A stretch of DNA of 7,034 nucleotides from assembly GCA_016295895.1 (NCBI GenBank), contig JAEDKI010000107.1, forward strand, positions 1 through 7,034. The letters are read 5' to 3'. The first letter of the stretch is position 1. Each line of letters begins with the position of its first letter. The DNA is from Clostridiaceae bacterium. Its GTDB lineage: Bacteria > Bacillota > Clostridia > Oscillospirales > Acutalibacteraceae. The notes below the pieces were generated by a model that did no database searches, was not told where the DNA came from, and saw nothing but the letters and a program-made list of their open reading frames with translations. The position numbers and the translations under genes are program-made. Of this stretch, positions 1 to 6,043 are shown piece by piece.

Positions 1-741
1 GCTTTCTCAAGAATCAACGCAAAAACCGTTGAAATGGGAATAAATAATCTTGTTTTTCTCGGCTTTAACTCAAAAAGCGAGGTCTTTTCAAACGGCGCTC
101 TCAGAAAAGCCGTCAACCTTGCCGTTGACAGGCGTGAAATCGTTGCAACCGCTTTTCAGGGGCACGCAAGAGAGGCTTATTCGCCTTTCAACCCCGATTG
201 GTATCAGCTTGCTTCAAAGGATCTGATTGTTGCCGAAAACCTGCAGGAGGCGGCAAAGCTGATTGAAGAATCGGGTGTTGATATCAAAGACAAGGAAATA
301 TCCCTGCTTGTCAACAAAGAAAACCGCTTCAAGCTTGAAGCCGCTCAGCTTATCGAGACATATCTGAAAATCCTCGGCTTCAAGGTTTTGCTCAAAAATT
401 ATGAAACCGAATACTACACCGAGGCTGTTGAGATCGGCTCTTACGATTTATATATCGGTGAGGTTCGCCTGTCACCCAACATGGATTTGACTCCCCTGCT
501 CGGCGGCGGAAGCGTCAGCTACGGGATTGACGAAACCTGCGCTTCCTGCGCAAGATACACTCAGCTTCTTGAAGGCGGCTGTGAGCTGATGGACTTCATC
601 AATACCTTTAACGATGACCTTCCGTTTCTTCCGCTTTGCTTCAGAAACGCCGCAGCTTCATACACTAACGCCATGCAGGCTGATTTTGCCTGCTGCGACG
701 GCGATGTTTTTTATGATATTGAAACATGGAGTTTTAAATAA
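1..741 (+). CDS. ABC transporter substrate-binding protein, family 5 (peptide/nickel type), 3' part only
   Basis: The frame is open from base 1 (reading AFSRINAKTVEMG), so the gene begins upstream and only about 246 C-terminal residues are present; the ATG at 34 is internal. The stretch ALRKAVNLAVDRREIVATAF, followed by an SPFNPDWY segment, is the typical conserved region of SBP_bac_5 proteins. The end (LPFLPLCFRN, then DGDVFYDIETWSFK) matches the usual C-terminal lobe, where a Pro-rich 'P.lPL' strand precedes the last domain-closing strand. Such proteins are exported, usually as lipoproteins, and deliver oligopeptides, dipeptides or similar ligands to an ABC permease. The ligand cannot be read from this fragment, and no permease genes follow it, so they may lie upstream or elsewhere. 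Six cysteines in the last 75 or so residues, including a CxxC and a CC pair, are unusual for an exported binding protein. Family call is confident, substrate unknown. Confidence 0.87.
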   Translation, partial: AFSRINAKTVEMGINNLVFLGFNSKSEVFSNGALRKAVNLAVDRREIVATAFQGHAREAYSPFNPDWYQLASKDLIVAENLQEAAKLIEESGVDIKDKEISLLVNKENRFKLEAAQLIETYLKILGFKVLLKNYETEYYTEAVEIGSYDLYIGEVRLSPNMDLTPLLGGGSVSYGIDETCASCARYTQLLEGGCELMDFINTFNDDLPFLPLCFRNAAASYTNAMQADFACCDGDVFYDIETWSFK

Positions 742-778
742 CCGACCGAAAAAGCGTATTATCGGCTGAAAAAAATCC

Positions 779-820
779 CATAATATATCAAGACCTTTAT
801 CGGGAGGATGATATATTATG
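779..820 (+). promoter_or_regulatory. Perfect 12-bp inverted repeat enclosing the fakA ribosome binding site and start codon
   Basis: The left arm CATAATATATCA (779-790) and right arm TGATATATTATG (809-820) are exact reverse complements, separated by 18 bases. The right arm ends with the fakA ATG (818-820). The loop holds the Shine-Dalgarno GGGAGG (802-807). In RNA this would be an AU-rich stem that hides the start codon and displays the ribosome binding site in the loop. In DNA it could be an operator: CATAAT at 779-784 resembles a -10 box, although no good -35 was found 16-18 bases upstream. The symmetry is seen directly; a regulatory role is inferred. Confidence 0.6.
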
Positions 821-2380
821 ATAAGCTCCGATTTACTTAAAAACGCTCTTATTTCAGCATCGGAAAATATTAAGCTTCACGCCGAAGAAGTTGACGCTTT
901 GAATGTTTTTCCCGTTCCCGACGGCGACACGGGAACGAATCTGTCTTTGACTCTCGGCGGCTGTGCAAAAGCAGTTGCGGAATATGAAAGCGTTGGTGCA
1001 GGCGACCTTGCGGATTTTGCCGCAGGCAGGCTTCTGCGCTGTGCAAGGGGCAATTCGGGCGTTATTTTTTCTCTGATTTTCAAAGGATTCGCAGAGAGCG
1101 TCAAGGGTTTGGAAAGCATTGATTCTGCCGCTCTTGCAAAAGGACTTGAAGCGGGTTGTGACGAGGCTTATGCCTCTGTTGATAAGCCGACAGAGGGAAC
1201 GATGCTGACGGTTATCCGCATTGCGGCTTCAAAAGCTCTTTCTGCGGCTCAGCGTGGAAAAAGCCCGGAGGAAACCTTTGCCGCCGCCCTTGCGGGAGCC
1301 AAAGCCTCCCTGAAATCAACTCCGAATCTACTGCCGATTCTGAAAAAGCACGGCGTGGTTGACGCAGGCGGTCAGGGGCTTGTTTATATCATGGAAGGAA
1401 TGCTCGGTGCAAAGCAACGAAGCTTTTCATTCTCCGCAGCGAAAAAACCTGCAAATCCCGTTTTTGAAGAGCAGACCGATATTCCCTTTGCATACTGCAC
1501 TGAATTTATCATAAACAACGCCGGATGCGGCGATATTGTCGGGCTTCGGCAAAGAATCGCCCGTGAGGGAGACTGCCCTGCCGTTGCGGAGCATTCGGGA
1601 ATAATCAAAATTCATGTTCACACCAACCGACCCGACAGGGTTATTGCCGCAGGGCTTGAATACGGAGAACTCAGCGACATCAAAATTGATAACATGAGGC
1701 TTCAGGCATCCTCAAGAAGCTGTATGTGCGGAATGATCAGCCTTTGCAACGGAGACGGAATAAAAAATATTCTTGAAAATAACAATGGAGTTTCGGCGCT
1801 TGTATGCTCAGGCTCAATGAATGCGAGCGCAGAAGAAATACTTCAGGCAATCAACCGATGCCCTTGCGAGAGCGTTATTGTTTCTCCGAACAACAAAAAC
1901 GCCGTTCTTGCCGCAAAACAGGCGGCGGAAATGAGCGGAAAGCCGGTTTTTGTCGGCATTGCGAAGAATCTGCCTCAGGGAATTGCGGCGGCAAGGGTGT
2001 TTAATCCCGGGCTTTCCGTTGAGGATAATCTCTCAAAAGCTCAGAATGCCGTATCCTCTGTTCTCGGCGGCTCGGTCACTTACGCCGCCAAAGACGGTGT
2101 TTTTGAAGGCAAAGCGTTTTTTCGGGGTCAGATTCTCGGAATTGAAGGCGAAAGCATCATTTATGCAGGCGAGGATATGAACGCCGCCGCAGTCAAGGTT
2201 GCCGAGAGACTTCTCGAAAAATCCGTTAACAAAAAAGCCCTTATCATCTACGGCAAAGACGCAGACGAACGCAACGCCGAAAAAGCGGCGGTTTCTCTGC
2301 ACTCACGCTGTAAAAAAGCAAAAATCGATTATATTTACGGCGGTCAGCCGCTTTATTACTATATCATCTCAGCGGAGTAA
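818..2380 (+). CDS. fakA: Fatty acid kinase subunit FakA (DAK2 domain, YloV family)
   Basis: FakA is the ATP-binding subunit of fatty acid kinase. It phosphorylates fatty acids held by FakB to acyl-phosphate, which PlsX/PlsY use for phospholipid synthesis. The N-terminal DAK2 kinase domain (about residues 1-200) shows the metal/nucleotide motif VFPVPDGDTGTN (30-41), GNSG (78-81) and DAGGQG (182-187). The middle domain has YCTEF with Cys227 and IHVHT with His266, His268 and Thr269, followed by EYGELSDIKIDNMR; these match the Cys and His/Thr positions known to matter in staphylococcal FakA. The C-terminal DegV-like domain has the PNNKN motif and a PQGIAA segment. The 520 residues compare with about 550 in the family. 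The start ATG at 818 follows GGGAGG (802-807) and is the right arm of an inverted repeat. recG begins four bases after the stop, so the two are probably co-transcribed. Firmicutes often place asp23 and rpmB before this gene; here a solute-binding protein gene precedes it. Confidence 0.94.
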   Translation: MISSDLLKNALISASENIKLHAEEVDALNVFPVPDGDTGTNLSLTLGGCAKAVAEYESVGAGDLADFAAGRLLRCARGNSGVIFSLIFKGFAESVKGLESIDSAALAKGLEAGCDEAYASVDKPTEGTMLTVIRIAASKALSAAQRGKSPEETFAAALAGAKASLKSTPNLLPILKKHGVVDAGGQGLVYIMEGMLGAKQRSFSFSAAKKPANPVFEEQTDIPFAYCTEFIINNAGCGDIVGLRQRIAREGDCPAVAEHSGIIKIHVHTNRPDRVIAAGLEYGELSDIKIDNMRLQASSRSCMCGMISLCNGDGIKNILENNNGVSALVCSGSMNASAEEILQAINRCPCESVIVSPNNKNAVLAAKQAAEMSGKPVFVGIAKNLPQGIAAARVFNPGLSVEDNLSKAQNAVSSVLGGSVTYAAKDGVFEGKAFFRGQILGIEGESIIYAGEDMNAAAVKVAERLLEKSVNKKALIIYGKDADERNAEKAAVSLHSRCKKAKIDYIYGGQPLYYYIISAE

Positions 2381-2382
2381 GG
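2374..2382 (+). promoter_or_regulatory. recG ribosome binding site that fixes the start
   Basis: GGAG (2374-2377), continuing into TAAGG across the fakA stop codon, lies 7 bases before the ATG at 2385. The recG frame stays open 62 codons further back, to 2199, but that stretch is inside fakA and encodes no RecG-like sequence. Residues after 2385 begin directly with the conserved RecG N terminus. The site therefore favours 2385 and suggests translational coupling to fakA. Confidence 0.75.
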
Positions 2383-2384
2383 CT

Positions 2385-4415
2385 ATGGAATTCAATTCAA
2401 GCATAAAATATCTTAAAGGCGTGGGAGAAAAGCGAGCCGCAATGCTTGCAAAGCTCGGAATCCGCACGCTTTGGGATTTGCTGACCTTTTATCCGAGAAC
2501 CTATGAGGATTGGAGCAAAATTGTTGCCATAAAAGACGCTCCGATGAATGAAACCGTATGTATTAAAGCATTTGCAGGCTCACGCTGCCGTGAACACATG
2601 ATAAGAAAAGGCATGACTCTCTATAAAACCGAGGTCAGCGACGGCGAAAGCCTTATTGACATAACCTTTTTCAACAATAAATATGCCGCCGAAAAAATAG
2701 AAGTCGGCAAGGAATATCTCTTTTTCGGCAAAATAACGGGCAAGGGCTACTATCGCTCGATGCTCTCGCCCGAATTTGAGGAATTCACCGACTGCGGCAG
2801 AATGCGCCCTATATATCCGCAAACGGCAGGGCTGAATTCAAGAGCAATCGAAAAGCTTGTCCGTTCAGCATTTGAGGCAGGCGGAAAATTCGTTGACCCT
2901 TTGCCCGAGGATATCAGAAACCGTTACTGCCTTATGGGAGTTGAGGACGCATTAAGAAACATACATTTTCCGCAGAGTGAGGATATGCTGTCTGAGGCTC
3001 GCAGACGGCTGATTTTTGAGGAGCTGTTTCTGCTTGAGCTCGGACTTATGCGCCTGAGAACCAAATCACGCCGTTCAACCTCCGTTCCCGTTGAAAAGGA
3101 CTTCACGGAGGAATTCATTGCTTCCCTACCCTTTGAGTTGACCGGAGCGCAGAAAAGAGCCATTGCACAGGGCGTTGAGGATATGCAAAGCTCCGTTCCG
3201 ATGAACCGTCTGCTTCAGGGCGATGTCGGCTCAGGAAAAACGGCTGTCAGCGCCGCACTTATATATAACTGCGCCCGAAACGGTATGCAGAGCGCTCTGA
3301 TGGCACCGACCGAGGTTCTTGCAATTCAGCATTACAAAACGCTGACTAAAATGTTTGAAAACACGGATATTTCAATCGGTCTGCTGACAGGCTCAACCCC
3401 TGCGTCGGAAAAGAAAAAAATTAAAGCCGCTCTCAAAAGCGGCGAAATTCAGCTTGCGGTCGGCACTCATGCGCTGATTCAGAAGGATGTTGAATTTGAC
3501 AGACTTGCACTTGCTGTGACCGATGAACAGCACCGATTCGGCGTTAACCAAAGAGGCTCGCTCAGCTCTAAGGGCGGCAATCCGCACACGCTCGTTATGT
3601 CCGCAACGCCTATTCCGAGGACTCTGGCTCTGATAATCTACGGCGACCTTGACCTGAGCATTCTTGACGAAATGCCGAAGGGCAGGCAAAAAATTGAAAC
3701 CTTCCTTGTTAATTCCGAGCTGAGAGAAAGAGCCTACGGCTACATAAAAAAGCATCTCTGCTCGGGGATGCAGGGTTATATCGTCTGCCCGCTCGTTGCG
3801 GAAAGCGACGCATTGGAGCTGACGGCGGCTGACGAGCTTTATAAAAACCTTGCCGACGGCTTTTTTAAGGGCTTTAAGGTCGGTCTGCTTCACGGAAAGA
3901 TGAAGCCTGCCGACAAAAAAGCCGTTATGGATTCCTTTGCCTCTGGCGAAACTCAGCTTCTTGTTTCAACAACGGTCATTGAGGTCGGCATTGATGTTCC
4001 GAATGCCGTTATCATGGTTATCGAAAACGCTGAGCGTTTCGGGCTCTCTCAGCTTCATCAGCTCAGGGGCAGAATCGGCAGAGGAACCGAAAAATCAACC
4101 TGCATAATGATATCAGACGCTCAGAATGAAGAAACCCTTGAACGGCTTAAAATTCTCGCTTCAACCACCGACGGATTCAAAATCGCCGATGAAGATCTGC
4201 GGCTGAGAGGTCCGGGAGACTTCTTCGGTTCAAGGCAGCACGGTCTGCCTGAAATGAAAATCGCTGACATGATGACGGACGGCGAGGCTCTCCGTGAAAC
4301 TCAGGCGGCGGCAACGGAATTGCTCAAAAAAAGCCCCGCCCTTTCGGACGAGGCATATGCTCCGTTAAGAGAGGCGGTCAACCGCCTTTTCTCCGGCGGC
4401 GTTTCAATGAACTGA
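2385..4415 (+). CDS. recG: ATP-dependent DNA helicase RecG
   Basis: RecG is a superfamily 2 double-strand DNA translocase that regresses stalled forks and branch-migrates Holliday junctions and D-loops. The predicted 676 residues agree with the usual 680-690. The N-terminal wedge region opens with YLKGVGEKRAAMLAKLGI and FYPRTYEDW, typical for the family. Helicase motifs follow in order: Walker A GDVGSGKT (279-286), DEQH (380-383) continuing HRFGVNQRG, SAT (406-408) in SATPIPRTLAL, and motif VI QLHQLRGRIGRG (556-567). The RecG-specific segment LRGPGDFFGSRQHGLPEM starts near residue 607. Every key residue is present and the gene looks intact. It starts four bases after fakA, most likely as the second gene of that operon. 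Its last 12 bases overlap the 3' end of the convergent gene on the other strand. Beyond that overlap, the genes that often follow recG in Clostridia (rsmD, coaD) are absent. Confidence 0.98.
   Translation: MEFNSSIKYLKGVGEKRAAMLAKLGIRTLWDLLTFYPRTYEDWSKIVAIKDAPMNETVCIKAFAGSRCREHMIRKGMTLYKTEVSDGESLIDITFFNNKYAAEKIEVGKEYLFFGKITGKGYYRSMLSPEFEEFTDCGRMRPIYPQTAGLNSRAIEKLVRSAFEAGGKFVDPLPEDIRNRYCLMGVEDALRNIHFPQSEDMLSEARRRLIFEELFLLELGLMRLRTKSRRSTSVPVEKDFTEEFIASLPFELTGAQKRAIAQGVEDMQSSVPMNRLLQGDVGSGKTAVSAALIYNCARNGMQSALMAPTEVLAIQHYKTLTKMFENTDISIGLLTGSTPASEKKKIKAALKSGEIQLAVGTHALIQKDVEFDRLALAVTDEQHRFGVNQRGSLSSKGGNPHTLVMSATPIPRTLALIIYGDLDLSILDEMPKGRQKIETFLVNSELRERAYGYIKKHLCSGMQGYIVCPLVAESDALELTAADELYKNLADGFFKGFKVGLLHGKMKPADKKAVMDSFASGETQLLVSTTVIEVGIDVPNAVIMVIENAERFGLSQLHQLRGRIGRGTEKSTCIMISDAQNEETLERLKILASTTDGFKIADEDLRLRGPGDFFGSRQHGLPEMKIADMMTDGEALRETQAAATELLKKSPALSDEAYAPLREAVNRLFSGGVSMN
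4326..4354 (-). terminator. Intrinsic terminator of the USP-like gene, located antisense inside recG
   Basis: Read on the minus strand, GCCUCGUCC (4354-4346), a GAAA tetraloop (4345-4342) and GGGCGGGGC (4341-4333) form an unbroken 9-bp stem with two G-U pairs, followed at once by seven U (4332-4326). The stem begins about 50 bases after the stop of the minus-strand gene. On the plus strand the two wobble pairs become C-A mismatches and no U tract follows, so the signal is strand specific. The same bases encode recG residues reading KKSPALSDEA. Confidence 0.78.
4372..4390 (+). terminator. Possible weak terminator hairpin at the 3' end of recG
   Basis: AGGCGG (4372-4377), TCAA loop, CCGCCT (4382-4387), then TTT before CTCC. 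The 6-bp GC-rich stem is good, but the U tract is short and the hairpin lies 23 bases before the recG stop codon, where translating ribosomes would cover it. It is the only candidate for ending the fakA-recG transcript that I could find between here and about 4700. Confidence 0.3.
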
Positions 4416-4865
4416 GCTTGTGTTGAGCTCCTTTGCACGCTTAATTTCTTCTTCACTCACCGGAATGATTTTATATTCATTTGAATCATTATCAACCATT
4501 GTAATCGGAAGCTCGGGCAGAATTTCATGAATTCTTGCGATAAATCCGCTGCTTCCCTCTGCAGGGAAACCGGTTACAAGAGTTGAAGCGTTATTTTTCT
4601 TTGCCGAAACCGCAACCACCAATTCGGGGCTGTCATTAAAATATATGTTCATTCCCGCATTGAATTTTTTGGCGCATTCAAAAAGGTTTTCAAGCGCACC
4701 GCCCTCGTTGGCGTTAAGACCGTTTTTCTCTTTGAATACGCTTATTACCGAAAGAGGCAGGTTCTCCTGATTGGCAATTCTTGCTCCTGCTTCGATAAGT
4801 CTTGCGCATGAATGCTGGGGAGTGACGCAAACCATAATGCACGGCTGCCTGCTGTCTTTTTTCAA
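4404..4865 (-). CDS. Small universal stress protein (UspA/KdpD-type)-like protein
   Basis: The predicted 153-residue protein has no signal peptide and is probably cytosolic. Its start (CIMVCVTPQHSCARLIEAGARIA, roughly residues 9-31) resembles the first strand and helix of the universal-stress-protein domain, especially the form in KdpD sensor kinases. NLPLSVISVF fits the second strand, STLVTGFP (94-101) the fourth, and LPITMVDND (119-127) the last strand. The usual ATP-binding pattern (GxxG, nine residues, then GS/T) is not clear: GFPAEGSSGF sits in that place, so nucleotide binding is doubtful. The tail after residue 130 is charged. No ATG gives a complete domain; the best start is TTG at 4865-4863. 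The gene runs against recG and overlaps its end by 12 bp. Fold assignment is moderately sure, function unknown; a role in stress or potassium signalling would be speculation. Confidence 0.65.
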   Translation of the reverse strand: MKKDSRQPCIMVCVTPQHSCARLIEAGARIANQENLPLSVISVFKEKNGLNANEGGALENLFECAKKFNAGMNIYFNDSPELVVAVSAKKNNASTLVTGFPAEGSSGFIARIHEILPELPITMVDNDSNEYKIIPVSEEEIKRAKELNTSSVH

Positions 4866-4874
4866 CTGAATTCA

Positions 4875-4881
4875 TCCTTTC
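4875..4881 (-). promoter_or_regulatory. Ribosome binding site supporting a TTG start
   Basis: On the minus strand GAAAGGA (4881-4875) lies 9-10 bases before the TTG at 4865-4863. An ATG at 4875-4873 abuts the AGG with no spacing and is in a different frame that closes after a few dozen codons, so it is unlikely to be the start. The choice of TTG depends on this spacing and on the first beta strand beginning soon after it. Confidence 0.5.
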
Positions 4882-4946
4882 TTTATAAAGAATTCTGATA
4901 ATGCGGAATCATTTTCTCTTTGCAGTTTAATATTAATACTCATTTG

Positions 4947-4976
4947 TTGACAGGTTAAGAAAAACAGATGTATAAT
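4947..4976 (+). promoter_or_regulatory. Consensus SigA-type promoter (P1) for the hydrolase operon
   Basis: TTGACA (4947-4952) and TATAAT (4971-4976), both perfect hexamers, are separated by 18 bases. Transcription would begin near 4983, giving a leader of roughly 100 bases before the ATG at 5087. The leader contains T-rich runs and an 8-bp palindrome CCGTACGG (5002-5009). Confidence 0.75.
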
Positions 4977-5030
4977 TTGTAAATTTTTTTGCGGATTTTT
5001 CCCGTACGGTCAAAACACGGAATTTGTTGT

Positions 5031-5059
5031 TTGCAGACGATTTATTATTATGATATAAT
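5031..5059 (+). promoter_or_regulatory. Second, extended -10 promoter candidate (P2)
   Basis: TATAAT (5054-5059) is preceded by TGA, giving the extended -10 form TGnTATAAT. TTGCAG (5031-5036) sits 17 bases upstream as a poor -35, which an extended -10 can compensate for. Transcription would begin near 5066, leaving about 20 bases that include the ribosome binding site AAAGGGG (5071-5077). The -10 box lies inside an AT-rich dyad, so these bases might be conserved for symmetry instead of for promoter function. Confidence 0.55.
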
Positions 5060-5065
5060 AATAAA
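5041..5065. repeat. AT-rich perfect dyad, 11-bp arms around GAT
   Basis: TTTATTATTAT (5041-5051) and ATAATAATAAA (5055-5065) are exact reverse complements around a 3-base centre. The dyad covers the P2 -10 box and ends 21 bases before the hydrolase start codon. It could be a repressor operator. As RNA it would only be a weak all-AU hairpin. Simple ATT/AAT triplet composition makes chance symmetry more likely than for mixed sequence. Confidence 0.5.
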
Positions 5066-5086
5066 AATTGAAAGGGGCTTTGTGAA

Positions 5087-6025
5087 ATGGAAGTTATCAG
5101 AAAAGAATATTCAATTCCTTCAAAATCGGGCGTTGCAGATGTCTTCGCACGCTGTTGGATGCCCTCCGACGGTCCGAAAGCAATCTTCCAGATTGTTCAC
5201 GGCATGGCGGAGCACGGCGAAAGATACGAGGAATTTGCGAATTTCCTTTGTCAAAAGGGCTTTGCCGTTTTGGTTGACGACCACATCGGTCACGGAAAAT
5301 CAATCAAAAGCGAAGCCGAGCTCGGTTATTTCGGAGAGAGCGGAGGCTGGAACGCCTTTGTTGAGGACGAAAGAGCTTTGACTGAAATGATAGCAAAGGA
5401 ATATCCCGGCCTGCCTATAGTATTTTTCGGCCACAGCATGGGTTCTTTCATTGCAAGGGAGTATATCCGCCGCTACGGCAAAGACGAGAGAATCAAAGCG
5501 ACGGTATTCTGCGGCACAAGCGGCAAAAATCCCGCTTCCTCTGTCGCAATTACACTTGCGGGAACGATTGCAAAGGCTAAGGGCAGCAAGCATAAGAGCA
5601 AATTCATCGATAAGCTCGCTTTCGGAACATATAACAAGAAAATTCCCGACGCAAAAACGCCGTTTGACTGGCTCAGCACAGACACGGAGCATGTTGAAAA
5701 ATACATAGCTGACGACAAATGCGGATTCCTTTTCACCGCATCGGGATATAAAGACCTTTTCACGATTCTGACCAAGGTTTCGGGCAAGGATTGGTACAAT
5801 GATGTTTACAAAAACATTCCGATTCTGCTTACCTCGGGTGAAGAAGACCCCGTCGGTCAATACGGCGAAGGAGTCAAGCAGGTTTATAATGACTTGAAGC
5901 TTGCAGGCAAAAAGGATGTTACGCTCAAGCTTTATCCCGGAATGCGCCACGAAATTCTCAACGAGGTTGACAGAGCGACGGTCTATGAGGACATTGCCGC
6001 ATGGTCGCTCTCAAAAATCAAGTAA
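5087..6025 (+). CDS. Alpha/beta hydrolase, monoacylglycerol lipase/lysophospholipase-like (Hydrolase_4)
   Basis: The 312-residue protein matches the monoacylglycerol lipase-like branch of the alpha/beta hydrolases (serine aminopeptidase S33/Hydrolase_4). These enzymes cleave ester bonds of monoglycerides, lysophospholipids or small acyl esters. The oxyanion region VHGMAEHGERY (38-48) and the DDHIGHGKS strand-turn (64-72) are typical. The catalytic triad is visible as Ser117 in GHSMGS (115-120), Asp254 in SGEEDPVG and His288 in PGMRHEILNE. Length is normal and there is no signal peptide or membrane segment, so it should be cytosolic. The ATG at 5087 follows AAAGGGG (5071-5077) with 9 bases between. 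Two promoters face it from the preceding intergenic region. A second hydrolase follows after 18 bases. Family and catalytic residues are clear; the substrate is inferred only from family membership. Confidence 0.93.
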   Translation: MEVIRKEYSIPSKSGVADVFARCWMPSDGPKAIFQIVHGMAEHGERYEEFANFLCQKGFAVLVDDHIGHGKSIKSEAELGYFGESGGWNAFVEDERALTEMIAKEYPGLPIVFFGHSMGSFIAREYIRRYGKDERIKATVFCGTSGKNPASSVAITLAGTIAKAKGSKHKSKFIDKLAFGTYNKKIPDAKTPFDWLSTDTEHVEKYIADDKCGFLFTASGYKDLFTILTKVSGKDWYNDVYKNIPILLTSGEEDPVGQYGEGVKQVYNDLKLAGKKDVTLKLYPGMRHEILNEVDRATVYEDIAAWSLSKIK

Positions 6026-6043
6026 CCAATAACGGGGGTTTTT

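Noticed and set aside
746..765. Hairpin CCGA...TCGG after the solute-binding protein stop as a terminator
   Set aside because: Only four base pairs with a 12-base loop and no U tract follows on the plus strand.
2199..2384. In-frame upstream extension of recG by 62 codons
   Set aside because: It lies within fakA, has no RecG-like sequence, and a well-spaced ribosome binding site precedes the ATG at 2385.
3393..3893. 166-codon open frame on the minus strand inside recG
   Set aside because: It is antisense to the core helicase motifs, has no recognisable domain, and is a composition shadow of recG codons.
4414..4430. GAGCT...AGCTC hairpin just after recG as a terminator
   Set aside because: Five pairs with a seven-base loop and no U tract after it; it also lies in the coding region of the minus-strand gene.
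4866..4960. Promoter for the USP-like gene on the minus strand
   Set aside because: The best combination (TTAACC with TAATAT, 17 apart) matches only four of six in each hexamer in AT-rich sequence, so it is not reported as a feature.
4989..5381. 130-codon plus-strand frame running from the leader into the first hydrolase
   Set aside because: It overlaps the hydrolase in another frame, its start lacks a ribosome binding site, and most of its translation is a shadow of the real gene.
5300..5950. 216-codon open frame on the minus strand inside the first hydrolase
   Set aside because: It is antisense to the catalytic region of a clear gene and its translation shows no family features.
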